The position numbers and the translations under genes were made by a program. Under the pieces are notes generated by a model. That model was given only the letters and a program-made list of their open reading frames with translations, was not told the origin of the DNA and searched no databases. A DNA stretch of 64,000 bases from Amia ocellicauda. Lineage: Eukaryota; Chordata; Actinopteri; Amiiformes; Amiidae. The stretch lies in NCBI RefSeq assembly GCF_036373705.1, contig NC_089851.1, positions 53,761,312 through 53,825,311 of the forward strand, given 5' to 3'. Positions within the stretch are counted from its first letter, which is position 1, and each line of letters opens with the position of its first letter. This document shows positions 34,625 to 44,845 of this stretch, piece after piece.

Positions 34625-37390
34625 TTGTGCCCATTAGAACACCGGGGTTCTGCTGAAGCAGCCGGTGCTATAGAGCAGGATCTTGACATTAACCGGTTTG
34701 ATATCTTTGAAGGTCTTTTACAGACCTTAAATGAGACTCGTCAAAATGGTGGCTTTGCGGGTTGTTGGGGTGATGTGGAGGGTTGTGATACTGATAAAGT
34801 GGTAGGGGGCAGACTCGGTGAGAACAAGGGTAGTGAGGGTTTTGGGCAAACTGTGGACAATCCTAAGAGGTTCGTTGATCCAGTGATTATAGATAGACCG
34901 GCCTATAACAATTTTGAAATTATGCAGCGTTTTAATTTTGCAGATCTTTTCAATTGTGATAATTATGCTGAAATATTCGTCAACATACACGATGCCTTGC
35001 AAAGCATGATTGAGCGGGTGGCTGATAGGGTTAGACCTCGAGATGTTGTCCTGTTAGAACTGAGGGGTGATGATTTGTTTAGCAACCTGTCTGTAATGCC
35101 TTGTTACAGAGTAACGCATCCATCTTAGCCGATGAAAGTTTGACCCTGGTTCTAAATGTGGTGCGTGACCGTGAGGGAGGGGCTTGTAGAAGACAGTTGT
35201 CAAAATGTTTGAAGAATGACATAATCCGGATTAAGATCAGACAGTTAGTGGTGAGCTCCGATGGGGACAACAAAATCTGTTGCCTTTTCAGACATCTTCA
35301 AGTTTGAGGAGAAATTGTCTTTAAAAATTGTGGTGTGTGTGATAAATGACGTGTTTGTGAAATTTCAGATGCATTCTGACCCCCACGAACAGACGCTGTT
35401 TCTCTTCCTTAATGATAGTCATTACATTGGAATAAAGAGTTTGACGGCTTTTTTGGGTTGTTCGTACGTTTGCCCCTTCTGTTATGCGGCATTCAACGAT
35501 AAGCTTAAACACCGATGCGCCGGTTACTGCAATGTTTGTTTCAGCCCCCAGTGTCATAAGGGGTTGTCCCCCACCATCAGCTGTAAAGATTGTTTATGGA
35601 TCTGTCTCTCAGCGTTCTGTTTTTCTGAGCATAAGGTGCCGAGGGTTAACAGCGAGGGTGTTGAACTGAGCGCCTGTGATCAAACAAAATATTGCCCCAA
35701 ATGTCGTTTCCAATACCGGTTTCATAAGGGCAAGACCCACAAATGTTCGAAACAGCGGTGTCGGCTGTGTAAGGCCGACCTGACCCTAGAGGCCGAACAC
35801 CAATGTTTTATTCAGTCTGTTAAAAAGGAGCCACTGCATAAACTGTATGTCTTTTTTGATTTTGAATGTTGCCAGGAAAAAGGGATCCATGTCGGCCAGC
35901 GGTGAGGATTGTGTCAGTGCTTTCTTTATAAAATACCGTAGTCTGAAATACCTCAATTACACGTTTATTGCACACAATGCTAAGGGTTATGATTCTTACC
36001 TTTTGATGAAGTATCTGGTGGAGAACGTGGTGACCCCTAAAATTATTGCTCAGGGGAGCAAGATAATGTGTTTCACCGATGAAACTTTCAACCAAAGGTA
36101 CATAGATTCGCTGAATTTCCTACCCATGAAATTGAGTACTTTGCCTAAAGCTCTGGGTTTCGCGTCTCAGAAGAAAGGTTGGTTCTGTCACAGTGGTTGG
36201 AATACCTGACTACCCGGGATGACATCATGATCAGTCACGCTTTAAACCGCGGGGAAGTCAAAATGGGTCCCTACCACTACCCCAGGTGGCTGGGGTGCGT
36301 ACCGCTTACGAGTTTGCCGGTTGTATTTTCCACGGGTGTCCGCAATGTTTTGATCCAAACACCTTTAATCCTGTAACTCAAAAACTCTGTGGTGATGTGC
36401 ACTATAATTTTCAGCAACGAATTGAAACATTAAAAAAACACCTATGGTTTGAACGTGGTGGTGATTTGGGAACACTAGTGGACCACCCTGAAGCAGCAGG
36501 ATGAGGGGGTGCGGGTCTTCATGGAAACCTTTGACTTTCCAGAACGTCTCCAACCCCGGGAGGCATTATTTGGGGGTTGGACCAACGCCATCTGTTTACA
36601 TTATGAGGTAAAGTCAGGGGAGAGAGTAGATTACTATGACTTCACTAGCTTGTACCCATTTGTCAACAAAAATAAAATGTATCCCTTGGGACATCCAAAC
36701 ATTATTTATCGCGACTTTCTCGACATCAGTCATTACTTTGGCTTGATCAAATTCACCGTATACCCGCCCCGAGGTCTATTCTTGCCCGTGTTGCCTTACA
36801 GGTGCTCGGGAAAATTGATGTTACCTCTGTGTAGAACATGTGTGGAAACAATCGTCTAAATACAACCTTGATTAAAAACCCCGAACAGTTTATAGAATTC
36901 ATGTTTTCCAAAGAACACGATGTATCCCACTTTCTAATTCATAAATGACCGAGTGGCCCAGGTGCAATGGCGGACCCCGAAAGATTTCCCCACCCGCCAG
37001 GGTAACGTTAATGTGTTTATTGCAATTTTTTCCACGGCTTACGCCCAGCTTGAACTGTACAACTTAATGGACCAACTACAGGAGCGCACGCTCTATCACG
37101 ATACTGACTCTGTGATCTTTGTCACCAGGCCGGGGGATTGGGTCCCGCCCCTCGGGGACTACTTTGGGGAGTTAACGAGCGAGCTAGATCCTCAGGACCA
37201 CATAGTGGAGTTTGTTTCAGGGTTCCAAAGACTTACGCATACAGAACAGCTGCTGGTAAGACATGTATGAAAGTTAAGGGGATCACTCTGAACCATTGTA
37301 ACAACAAAATCATTATGATGACCCTGGTCCACAGTTTTGTAACTGAAAAAGACGCGCCTTCTCGTGAGATTATTACTTCCAGAAACTGAA
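34625..37390 (+). pseudogene. Protein-primed DNA polymerase B fossil (Polinton type)
   Basis: The family replicates the linear element DNA from a protein primer. The N-terminal region contains a Cys-rich zinc-binding stretch (CPFCYAAF, CPKCRFQYRF). Recognisable exonuclease signatures follow (YVFFDFE and FIAHNAKGYDSYLL), then polymerase signatures (YYDFTSLYP and YHDTDSVIFV). The order and spacing match the pPolB of Polintons and adintoviruses, normally about 1000 residues. The copy is broken, with several breaks, and is treated as a fossil. Confidence 0.8.
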
Positions 37391-37539
37391 TCTATCTGAA
37401 TTAAAAGGGTTACATGTTGGAAAATAGATCACTAAACAAACGGTTCAGGGTGGTGTACAATAAAAGAGTGTTGATGCCCGACTATAACACTCTACCTTAT
37501 TAATATTAGCGGTGGTTTTGATAACAGACTTCAACATCC

Positions 37540-38167
37540 TTTTTCATGTATTATAGCCGGTCCCTCCAACTCGGGTCAGAGCTATCTTATAAAGAATTTC
37601 ATAGAAAATGTGGAAGCGACCGTGTCCCAAAATCTCGACAACATAGTGTGGTGCTACTCTTGCTGGCAGCCGCTCTACGATGCTTTGGCGGCGAAAATAA
37701 AAAATCTGAAATTTGTACAGGGAGTCCCCGACTCGCTGTGTGATGATGAGTTGTCAAAAAGTCTAACTAATCTAGTGGTCCTTGATGACCTGATGGAACT
37801 GGCCAGTGACAATAGCGAGGTGGAAAATGCCTTCACAAAGTACACTCATCATCGGAATTTAAGCATTATTTATTTAGTTCAAAATTTATTTTTGCAAGGT
37901 AAAAAAAGTCGCACTATTAATTTAAACACTAATTATATAATTATTTTTTTAAATCCCAGAGATAAACTACAGGTTACCGTCTTGGCTCGTCAAATGTACC
38001 CCAAACAGACAAAGTTCTTTTTGGAGGCTTTTGAGGACGCTACCAAAAAACCCTACGGGTACTTGCTCGCCGATTTTAAAGCACAAACCCCGGAAGACTT
38101 TCGTCTCGGAACAGGTTTGTGCCCTCCAGATTGGCCGGCCGTGTATGTGCTAAAGAAAAGGAAATAA
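37540..38167 (+). pseudogene. FtsK/HerA-type packaging ATPase fossil
   Basis: The family pumps genomic DNA into the capsid. A Walker A-like start (GPSNSGQS, about 37558) and a hydrophobic strand ending in acidic residues (LVVLDDLMEL, Walker B) are seen. IIYLVQNLFLQGKKSRTINL and YIIIFLNPRDKLQ match the sensor region of Polinton and adintovirus ATPases. The C-terminus is YGYLLADFKAQTPEDFRLGT. It follows the polymerase and precedes the basic core-type gene with only a few bases between. The frame is mostly open; at least one break is present near the start. Confidence 0.75.
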
Positions 38168-38173
38168 ATAAGC

Positions 38174-38509
38174 ATGTCTGTTCGGATTAAAAGAAATCTA
38201 CCACTTTTGCAGATGTTATTTGAGGGGAACCCGTGGCAGAGGAAAGCTGTGCTGGCCGCGGCCCCTTCGGATTTGATAGAGTCCCTGTGCGAAATAGCTT
38301 TAAACATCTTGCGTGGAAACATCCCCCTAACCCCTTCTCAACATTCTAAACTCAAAAAACAAAAAGCTGTTATCAAGATCATCGCTAATAAGAAGTATTC
38401 TATTAAAAGAAAAAGAAAGAAGATTAATCAAACCAGGGGTTTTATTGAACCACTCTTGAGCATAGCTGTGCCTTTCCTTGCCAGTCTTCTGGCTTCGAGC
38501 TCGGTTTAG
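38174..38509 (+). CDS. Small basic core-type protein of Polinton/adintovirus element
   Basis: A 111-residue frame that looks whole. It is Lys/Arg-rich in the middle (KKYSIKRKRKKINQ) with a hydrophobic C-terminal tail (PLLSIAVPFLASLLAS). This plan, and the position right after the ATPase, match a conserved small gene of adintoviruses and Mavericks likened to adenovirus core or pX-type proteins. A role in DNA condensation or membrane interaction is known only by analogy. Confidence 0.65.
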   Translation: MSVRIKRNLPLLQMLFEGNPWQRKAVLAAAPSDLIESLCEIALNILRGNIPLTPSQHSKLKKQKAVIKIIANKKYSIKRKRKKINQTRGFIEPLLSIAVPFLASLLASSSV

Positions 38510-38511
38510 TA

Positions 38512-38790
38512 ATGGAACATGCTCGGAAAATGTTTTTGGTCCCTCAGGATCAGCTTGAAAAACTGAAAAAAAATGTTGCCGGTCCAGAAACCCTCCAACA
38601 AACTGTCGAAAATAACTTGGACTCTGAAATGAAAGCTATATTAGCCAGGGTTGATTTAAATCAGCATTCCAAACCCCAATTGTATAGTGCCACAATACAA
38701 CAATATACAGTATCTGGTTCGGCAGGGGGAAAAAGATTACAACACTTTAACTTTAAACATGGCCTCTCGAGAAAACAGGATTGCGGATGA
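38512..38790 (+). pseudogene. Second small virion-associated gene of the element
   Basis: The frame begins MEHARKMFLVPQDQLEKL two bases after the preceding stop and contains TLDSEMKAIL-like and QLYSATIQQY segments. A short ORF of this MEHAKKM type follows the core gene in related fish Polintons. The function in the family is not settled. Its end runs close to the LINE junction. Confidence 0.55.
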
Positions 38791-38794
38791 GGGG

Positions 38795-41115
38795 CCCTTG
38801 GTTCTTTTCTTCATCATCTCCCACCACTCTATGGGAGAATCAAAAAGGTCCTTCAGGGTCCTCCACTCCTCGAGGCATCTGCTAAAGGTCTTAATCACAC
38901 GAGGGTCATCGAGCAGAGAGGTGTTGAGCTTCCAGACCCCAGGCCCCGACTCCCGTGTGCTCGGAATGAGCACCTCTGTCGTCAGGAGCCTGTGGTCTGA
39001 AAAGAAGACCGCCTCCGAAGACATGGCGGTCCTCTCCAGTGGCTTGCTGAGGAGGACGAGATCTATCCTGGAGAAGGAGGAGCCAGAAGAACTCACCCAG
39101 GTGAACAAGGGGACCAGGTCCCGACCTGCGTCGCAGAGTTCAAAGTCCTCCACGAACGCAGCGAGGTCCCTGCTGGATCTATCGTTGCGGGGCTTACTCC
39201 GGTCTACATCCCTCAGAGCACAGTTGAAATCACCTGAAATGATAACTGGCAAGGTGCCGATCAGGAGCGGGCGTAGCTGAGGGAGAAAGAGGACTCTCTC
39301 TCTCTGGCTGGTGGGGGCATAGACATTGACCAGCCTCAATACAGCCCCCTTGTATTTAAAATCGAGGCTGGCCAGTCTGCCCGCCTCTATTACCTTAAAT
39401 GTTTTTACTGCTAAGAAGGGGTTTTTCAGGAGTACGGCAATCCCGTCCGCTCGGGACACATTGGACCCCGACCAGAAGGATTCTCCTAGGGTCCAAGTGT
39501 CCCGGAGATCTTTATATTCTTTTTGGAACGGGATGCCGCACTCCTGTAAACAAATAATGTCTGCCTTCATTCCAGCCAGAGAGTTTAAAACATCGGTCCT
39601 CTTTTTCACCTCAGCAATGCTCCTCACATTTATTGAAATGATAGTTAATGCCATAATGGCTGTGAGGGCAATTACCCGCTCCGTAACAATCATGTAAAGA
39701 AACCTTTCTCTTCCCCACTCCTCTCTTCTCCCTCACCTAGCTTAGCGCTAGCACCCATCATTTCAATCATTTGCCTCACCGCTTGATCCTCTAGGAAGAC
39801 TATGGGGGGGGCTCGGCTCCCGCCACCCGGTAAGGCTGGCAAAACTCCACTGGGCTCAGGGCCCGTGGTGCTGGAGGTTCTCCCTGGTTCCTTTGAGGCC
39901 GAGGCCCGACGAACAGATGGTAGGGCAGAGGCTTTATGTACAACTGGGGAGAAAACTGTGTAGACCCCGCTAGTTGTTCTTTTAACTAATGGTGGGGGAG
40001 GGGGTGGTCTCTCCCTTCCCGGCTGTCTGCCGCCGCAGGCCTCCTCCCCCAGCACCAGTGACCTTACCATCACGTCCCTGATGTCTTTCTGGGAAAGGCC
40101 ACTGGCGCCGACTCTCGTCTCCTGAGGACCTGCGGCTCTCCCACTACTGCCGGGAGGGCATACCTGACCCCTCCCCTGGGAGAGTCTCAGTTGTGGGGCA
40201 GGAGGAATGTTATTTCTAGGGGGCCTCTCATCTACCAGGCTGCCCACTCGGGGCAGTGGAGAAGGCCCACTACTCTCCTCTCCGGAGTCAGAGTGGGGCG
40301 TATAGAAATTAGAGGGAGGGGACTCTGGAGCGGGGGAGGAGCCGGCAGGGGGGGGAGAATCTGCAGAATGGACCCTTTTTTTCATCATACCCCCCCTACC
40401 CATGCTCCTCTTCTCTGCCCTCCTTCTCTTCCCCGCTACCACTGTCCACTCTCCCTCTGCCTCCACTTCTGACCCAGAGTCAGAGAGGGAGCCTATGAGG
40501 CTCCTGAGGATTGTTTCCTCTCTACCCCCATCTTGGGGTATCACCTTTGGAGGAGCCTCCGCTTGATTTTCTCTCTCTCCACCACCCCCGAGGGCCCACG
40601 CCCTATTTGCATAGGAGGAGGGACAATTCCTAAAGAGGTGCCCTCCCCCACCGCACAGGTTGCAGGCCCTCTCCTGCTTGCAGGCCCTGGTCTGATGTTC
40701 TCCGCCGCAGACCTTGCACTTGACAACAGTACAGGCTGCGGCTAAATGACCCAGGGCCCCGCAGTTCCTACATAATTTGGGCATGCCATGATAAAAGACA
40801 AACCCCCTATTTGCTCCTAAAACCACGGTGCTTGGCAGGTGGCGTACTCCGCCGATGGCGCCCACTTCCACCTGCAGGCGCACCTGCCACCGCCGAGCAC
40901 CGGTCCAGACCCCATCCTCATCATTAACTCTCCTGCTTTCTGACAGGATCTCACAGTGTCTCCTCAGCCATACTTCTACGTCGTGCTCTGCCACTGCTTC
41001 GTTATAAAACTGAATTGTTACAATTTTAATTTCTCTATCTGTCAGGGCGTCGACCACAAAGTCATTCAGGGGCATGCTGTCTTTTTTTTCCCTATACAGG
41101 TTCCAAAAAGCAGGA
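38795..41115 (-). mobile_element. Tx1-clade LINE fragment (5'- and 3'-truncated) with open frames
   Basis: Minus-strand LINE piece carrying most of ORF1 (to 39690) and the endonuclease part of ORF2 (39693 down to about 38797), both without a stop. At the 5' side it is joined inside a tRNA-Leu-like sequence at about 41108-41116. At the 3' side it stops at the Polinton-like fossil, losing all reverse transcriptase. Loss of the 3' end is not expected from target-primed insertion alone, so a later rearrangement or an assembly join is likely. Confidence 0.75.
38797..39693 (-). CDS. Tx1 LINE ORF2, endonuclease part only
   Basis: The frame starts at 39693 (MIVTERVIALTAIMALTIIS), overlapping the ORF1 stop. 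It encodes an APE-type endonuclease with ISINVRSI, CLQECGIP, RLVNVYAPTSQRER, ISGDFNCALRDVD, SRIDLVLLS and FFSDHRLLTTEV, the usual motif order including the SDH catalytic triplet. It ends at the junction with foreign sequence near 38797 (WWEMMKKRTKG). The reverse transcriptase is absent, so no autonomous activity is possible. Confidence 0.75.
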
Positions 41116-41126
41116 ATCAAACCCAT
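39690..41126 (-). CDS. Tx1 LINE ORF1 protein, N-terminally truncated
   Basis: A 478-residue open frame for the nucleic-acid-binding ORF1 product. It holds the family motif PLNDFVVDALTDREIKIVTI, then DGVWTGARRWQVRLQ, then three CCHC-type knuckles (CRNCGALGHLAAAC, CKVCGGEHQTRAC, CNLCGGGGHLFRNC), then a Pro/Ser-rich tail. Family members have about 100 more residues upstream. The first eight or so codons here (MGLIPA...) derive from the adjoining tRNA-Leu-like sequence, so the ATG at 41126 is not the native start. The stop overlaps the ORF2 start in an ATGA arrangement, as used for reinitiation in some non-LTR elements. Confidence 0.75.
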   Translation of the reverse strand: MGLIPAFWNLYREKKDSMPLNDFVVDALTDREIKIVTIQFYNEAVAEHDVEVWLRRHCEILSESRRVNDEDGVWTGARRWQVRLQVEVGAIGGVRHLPSTVVLGANRGFVFYHGMPKLCRNCGALGHLAAACTVVKCKVCGGEHQTRACKQERACNLCGGGGHLFRNCPSSYANRAWALGGGGERENQAEAPPKVIPQDGGREETILRSLIGSLSDSGSEVEAEGEWTVVAGKRRRAEKRSMGRGGMMKKRVHSADSPPPAGSSPAPESPPSNFYTPHSDSGEESSGPSPLPRVGSLVDERPPRNNIPPAPQLRLSQGRGQVCPPGSSGRAAGPQETRVGASGLSQKDIRDVMVRSLVLGEEACGGRQPGRERPPPPPPLVKRTTSGVYTVFSPVVHKASALPSVRRASASKEPGRTSSTTGPEPSGVLPALPGGGSRAPPIVFLEDQAVRQMIEMMGASAKLGEGEERSGEEKGFFT

Positions 41127-41184
41127 GCCTCTAGGGGAAACTACAACCTAACCACAGCACCTTCGACCACTTGGCCATCCTGAC
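41110..41184 (-). pseudogene. tRNA-Leu-like pseudogene fused to LINE
   Basis: The minus strand reads gtcaggatggccaagtggtc at its 5' end, as in tRNA-Leu, followed by a weak anticodon stem with the triplet TAG in the loop and a long variable arm. The T-arm (gcatgggtttgattcc) runs straight into LINE ORF1. The acceptor 3' half is lost. Confidence 0.6.
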
Positions 41185-41700
41185 CACCCGGGAGGGTGCT
41201 AGCAAAATAAATAGCAGTCAAGGACTGCCTTCCGGAGCTTGAGCTGACTGAAGGACACTCACAATGTGGAATAAAGCAGGCAGGGGAGGCAGCGATGCTG
41301 CCCTCAACTTTTAGAACTGGAAAAAGACGTGGCGGAAGATATGGGGGCTGCAAGGGCAGCTCCTCATTAGAATAGCGTTGAGTATCCCTGCCTGTCATGC
41401 GGGAGACTGGGGTTTGATTTCCCGATAGCAGGCTCCTTCTCTGGTTTTGCTTCCCACACCTAGGGGGGGAAGCCTACACAAAGGACTTGGGAACAAGAAA
41501 GACATGTCACCCCAATGACCAGAGAAAGGAGGAAGAGCAAGAGCAACACAATAATTCCAATAGATTCCAATCTCTATATGTAGATTTATATATTATAAAG
41601 TCATAGAGCGAGAGAGAGAGATTGCAAGAAAATGTGTGAGAGAAACAGATTTTACGAATGGGGGCCAACAAGCCATAGGGGGGCTGGCACTATTCTTTGG
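41185..41700. other. Spacer of the decayed tRNA cluster, left inverted-repeat arm
   Basis: Apart from the tRNA-Asp-like copy, this is spacer. It includes agcctacacaaaggacttgg and tgaaggacactcacaatgtg, which reappear in inverted orientation at 44.5-44.7 kb. Confidence 0.55.
41361..41432 (+). pseudogene. tRNA-Asp-like pseudogene (GTC)
   Basis: The sequence tcctcattagaatagcgttg is followed by an anticodon stem cctgc/gcggg around loop ctgtcat (anticodon GTC), then a T-arm ctggggtttgatttcccgat. The overall match to tRNA-Asp is clear, but the acceptor stem no longer pairs. Confidence 0.65.
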
Positions 41701-41762
41701 CGTCACAGTCAGCAGGATTCAAACCTGCATGGGGAGACTTCAATGGATAACTAGTCCATAGC
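41701..41762 (-). pseudogene. tRNA-Ser-like pseudogene, 5'-truncated
   Basis: The minus strand shows atggactagttatccattg followed by a short variable arm and gcaggtttgaatcctgc, matching the 3' two thirds of a tRNA-Ser (AGA type) with a changed anticodon loop. The D-arm side is missing. Confidence 0.55.
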
Positions 41763-41884
41763 GGGGGATGTGGAGAAGCAGGTGTATCCCGATGAGGAAG
41801 GGACAGGGAGAAGATCGCTTTACAGATCAAGAAGGATATAGGATTAAAAGCGTCTGCTAAACCTACTTAAAATGATGGACGGGG

Positions 41885-44470
41885 GTGCTTGACTTATTTT
41901 TTTCTGCTGTCTGTTTTCTTTGTGTGTGTTACTCACTCTACTTCTATAATGGACACAATTAAAGTATGAATGGATGCGTTAAAGAGAGCGGCTGTGTTTT
42001 AGTATGTCAAGCAGAAATGCCTGTCCGTGATCTTTTTAGATGCAGATGCACACAGAGCACGCTAGAGGGGGAGTGGGTCAGGAATTGGAAAGGCGAGATT
42101 TGTTTTAGTCATGGGTCAAGACAGAGTGCAGGAGTTACAGTTTTATTTTCAGGGCATTTTAGATTAGTTTCTGTTTTAATGACTGAGGTGGTGGAAGGAC
42201 GCCTGCTTGTTGTCAAGGCAGTAGTTGAGAGACGATTGTTTGTTTTTATAAATGTATATGCACCAACAAATGGCAGGGAGAGAGCGGGGGGTTTAAAACA
42301 GCTTGACAATGACAATTATTGATTTTAATTGCACCCTGCATGACAAACTTGACAGGAACCACACTGAGCCGCACTCCCAGTCTTCCAGGGAGATGAGGGG
42401 GCTGCAGGAGAGGCATGACCTGCAGGATGTGTGGAGGAGTTTGTATGGGGCAGAAAGGCAGTATAGCTGGTCGGAGGTGCGGGAGGACACTCTCTCCCTA
42501 TCCAGGCTTGATCAGATTTACACTGTACTCCAGTGAGGTGGATGAGCCTCAGACCAACATGCAGCATCTCCTTGGAGACCTGCCGCAGGTGCCGGAGGAG
42601 AAGCAGGCTGGGCTGGAGGGGGAGCTCACCCTGCAGGAGCTTACTGCTGCTCTTCATGGGTTGAGTACAAGGAAGGCCCAGGGCATTGATGGCCTGCCAG
42701 TTGAGTTTTATAGCACCTTCTGGGGTCTGCTGGGGACTGACCTGCTGGCAGTGATGCAGGAGAGCATCCAGCAAGGGGCGCTGCAAGTGAGCTGCAGGCG
42801 TGCCCTCGTGGCACTGTTGCCCAAGAAGGATGACCTGTGCTAGAACTGAAGCTCCTCTCCAGAGTGATGGCCTGATCCATCTGATCCACCCTGACCAGTC
42901 CTACGGTGTGCCTGGTAGGTCCATACAGGACAACATCCTGTTCATTAGGCACATCATGGAGGTCTCCAGGCTGTTGGGGTTAAAGACTGGTCTCATTGCG
43001 CTGGACCAGGAAAAGGCTTTTGACCGGGTTGAGCACCAGTACCTGTGGCGGATGATGGAGGCTTTTGGGTTCAGCCCTGTTTTCATAGCCATGACCAGGG
43101 TGCTCTATGGTGACACTCAAAACATATAGAAAATCAATGTTGGCTTGAGCGCCCCCTTCAGGGTGTACAGGGGAATCTGGCAGGGCTGCCCCATGTTGGG
43201 ATGCTCCACTCCATGGCCATTGAGCCCTTGCAGCAGGAGCTGCACAGAGTGGTGGGGGGGCTTTATGTCCCTCGCTGCCCGACAACCTTCCGCTTCTCTG
43301 CCTACGCTGATGATGTGGTGGTGCTGGTGGGGTGCGAGGGGGATGTGGACAGAATCAGCACCTCGCTCTGGGACTTAAACCAAAGTGAACTGGTCCAAGA
43401 GCACGGGGTTGCTGCTGGGGGAGTTGGGGGGGCAGGGAGGCCTGCAACTCCCTGGAGGATTACAGTGGTGCAGAGGTGGTCTCAAGTACTTGGGGGTGCA
43501 CCTGGGGGATAAGGCCATGGAGCAGAGGAACTGGGAGGGGATGCCGGAGGGGCTGCGGGGGAGGCTCGGGCGATGGCGCTGGCTGCTCCCTCAGCGGTCT
43601 TCTTCTGGACTGGTCTGCACTGGCTGTGAAAGGGGGTACTATACCTGCCCCGTGAGGAGGGGGGGCAAGGGCTGGTGGACGTGGAGTGCAGGATGGCTGC
43701 TTTCCATCTGCAGTTCCTGCAGAAGCTGGTCTACGGGCCGAGCCTCCTGTCCTGGAGGCCGCTTACGTGGACCTTGCTCCGTCATGTGGGGACGCTGCAG
43801 GTGGACAGTGCAATGTCCCTGATGGACATTAGCAGGCTGGCAGCAGGCAACCTTCCTGGGTTCTACCGCAGTGTGTTGAGGGCCTGGCAGCTGCTCACAG
43901 CCTGACATGTGTACAGCTCCCTCATCCTGCACTGGCTGCTCCAGATGCCCATCATCTGGACCGGGGTGTTCCAGCTGCATGATCTGCTGGCTGGAGGATT
44001 GTGGACAGCCTGGAAGGGAAAATGGGTGTGCGCTCCCTGCGCTGGACAGGTATTCTGCTCGGCCGAGGCCGGTGCCACCCTGCCTTCTGAAGGGAAACTG
44101 CTGCTGAGGGAGTGTTTCCTCCAGCTCCAGACCCCAGAGCCCCTGTTCAAGTTCCCCAATTTGCTGGTTTCCCCCTTCCCTGAGGTATGATGGAGGCCTC
44201 TCAGGGACCCTGTTGAGGAGGGGTCCACAGGAGTTGTCCCTGGATGGGGCCTGTGTGAAGGCCCGGCACCAAACGCAGCTCTTGCTGCTAACTGACATGC
44301 CCTGGAGGGACAGGCTGGGGGGGAGGAGGGGAAGGGGGTGCCAGTATGGCACAGTGTGTATCAGCCACTGCTGAAAAGAGAGCTTGGGATCTGCAGTGGA
44401 GAGTGCTCCACGTTATCATTGCCATCAAGTACTTCCTGTTGCTAATTAACGTTGCACAGTGTGACATCAG
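41885..44470 (+). mobile_element. Tx1-clade LINE, second decayed copy inside tRNA cluster
   Basis: Plus-strand copy covering ORF2 only. Endonuclease traces are FINVYAPTNGRERAG and DFNCTLHDKL. Reverse transcriptase motifs are ALHGLSTRKAQGIDGLPVEF, ALVALLPKKDDL, GLIALDQEKAFDRVEHQYL and FSAYADDVVVLVG. The C-terminal part ends LQWRVLHVIIAIKYF near 44440. It resembles the 20-26 kb copy in motif wording but is GC-richer. The frame changes many times, and a block between endonuclease and reverse transcriptase is deleted near 42535. tRNA-like sequences flank both sides. Confidence 0.75.
42560..43510 (+). pseudogene. Reverse transcriptase region of the second Tx1 copy
   Basis: Fingers and palm of a LINE reverse transcriptase: QGIDGLPVEFYSTFWG (about 42680), LLPKKDDL (42820), DQEKAFDRVEHQYL (43000), a disrupted RQGCPM-like site (43180) and AYADDVVVL (43300), the YADD catalytic box. 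At least four frame changes lie between 42840 and 43510. Confidence 0.75.
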
Positions 44471-44526
44471 TTTGCACACCTTTCTCTTTCTTGTTCTCAA
44501 GTCCTTTGTGTAGGCTTCCCCCACCA

Positions 44527-44593
44527 CTCCCCGGAATCAATCCCCGGTCTCCCGCAAGACAGGTAGACATACTCACCACTATACTAATGAGGA
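44527..44593 (-). pseudogene. tRNA-Asp-like pseudogene
   Basis: The minus strand starts tcctcattagtatagtggtg, has a cctgtctt anticodon region with the expected GTC changed by one base, and a T-arm ccggggattgattccggg. It is shorter than a full tRNA at its 3' side. Confidence 0.6.
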
Positions 44594-44769
44594 GCTGCCC
44601 CTGGTGCCCCTGCTGCCCCCACATCTTCCGCCACGTCCTTTTACGGTTCTAAATTTGTCAGAGCATAAATTTGCCTACTTTATTCCACCTTGTGAGTGTC
44701 CTTCGGTCAGCTCAGGCTGCGGAAGGCAATCCTGGACCACTACTCGCATTCCTAGTACCCTGCCGAGTG

Positions 44770-44845
44770 GTCAGGATGTCCGAGCAGTCTAAGAGGCTGC
44801 GTTCATGTTGCAGTCTCCTCTGGAGTTCAAGTCCCACTTCTGACA
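44770..44845 (+). pseudogene. tRNA-Leu-like pseudogene with CAT triplet
   Basis: It starts gtcaggatgtccgagcagtc and ends cccacttctgaca, as in vertebrate tRNA-Leu (CAG type). The anticodon loop is ttcatgt, giving CAT where ttcaggt (CAG) is expected. The long variable arm is shortened, so the copy is about seven bases short. Confidence 0.65.

Larger units (their letters stand above)
34247..38795 (+). mobile_element. Polinton/adintovirus-like element fossil (partial)
   Basis: A plus-strand gene block in an order known from Polintons (Mavericks) and adintoviruses: protein-primed DNA polymerase B, FtsK/HerA-type packaging ATPase, a small basic core-type protein, and a further small virion-associated gene. 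The start of one more gene (MASRENRIAD, 38759) is cut by a LINE at about 38790-38800. No hexon, penton, protease or integrase was seen, and no terminal inverted repeats. The polymerase is broken in several places; the downstream genes look much better kept. I infer an old but not ancient insertion, later truncated and rearranged. The left boundary is unknown and may lie as far left as 30.2 kb. Confidence 0.75.

Noticed and set aside
43639-44352. 237-residue minus-strand frame
   Set aside because: Antisense to the C-terminal part of the second Tx1 LINE; no domain recognised.
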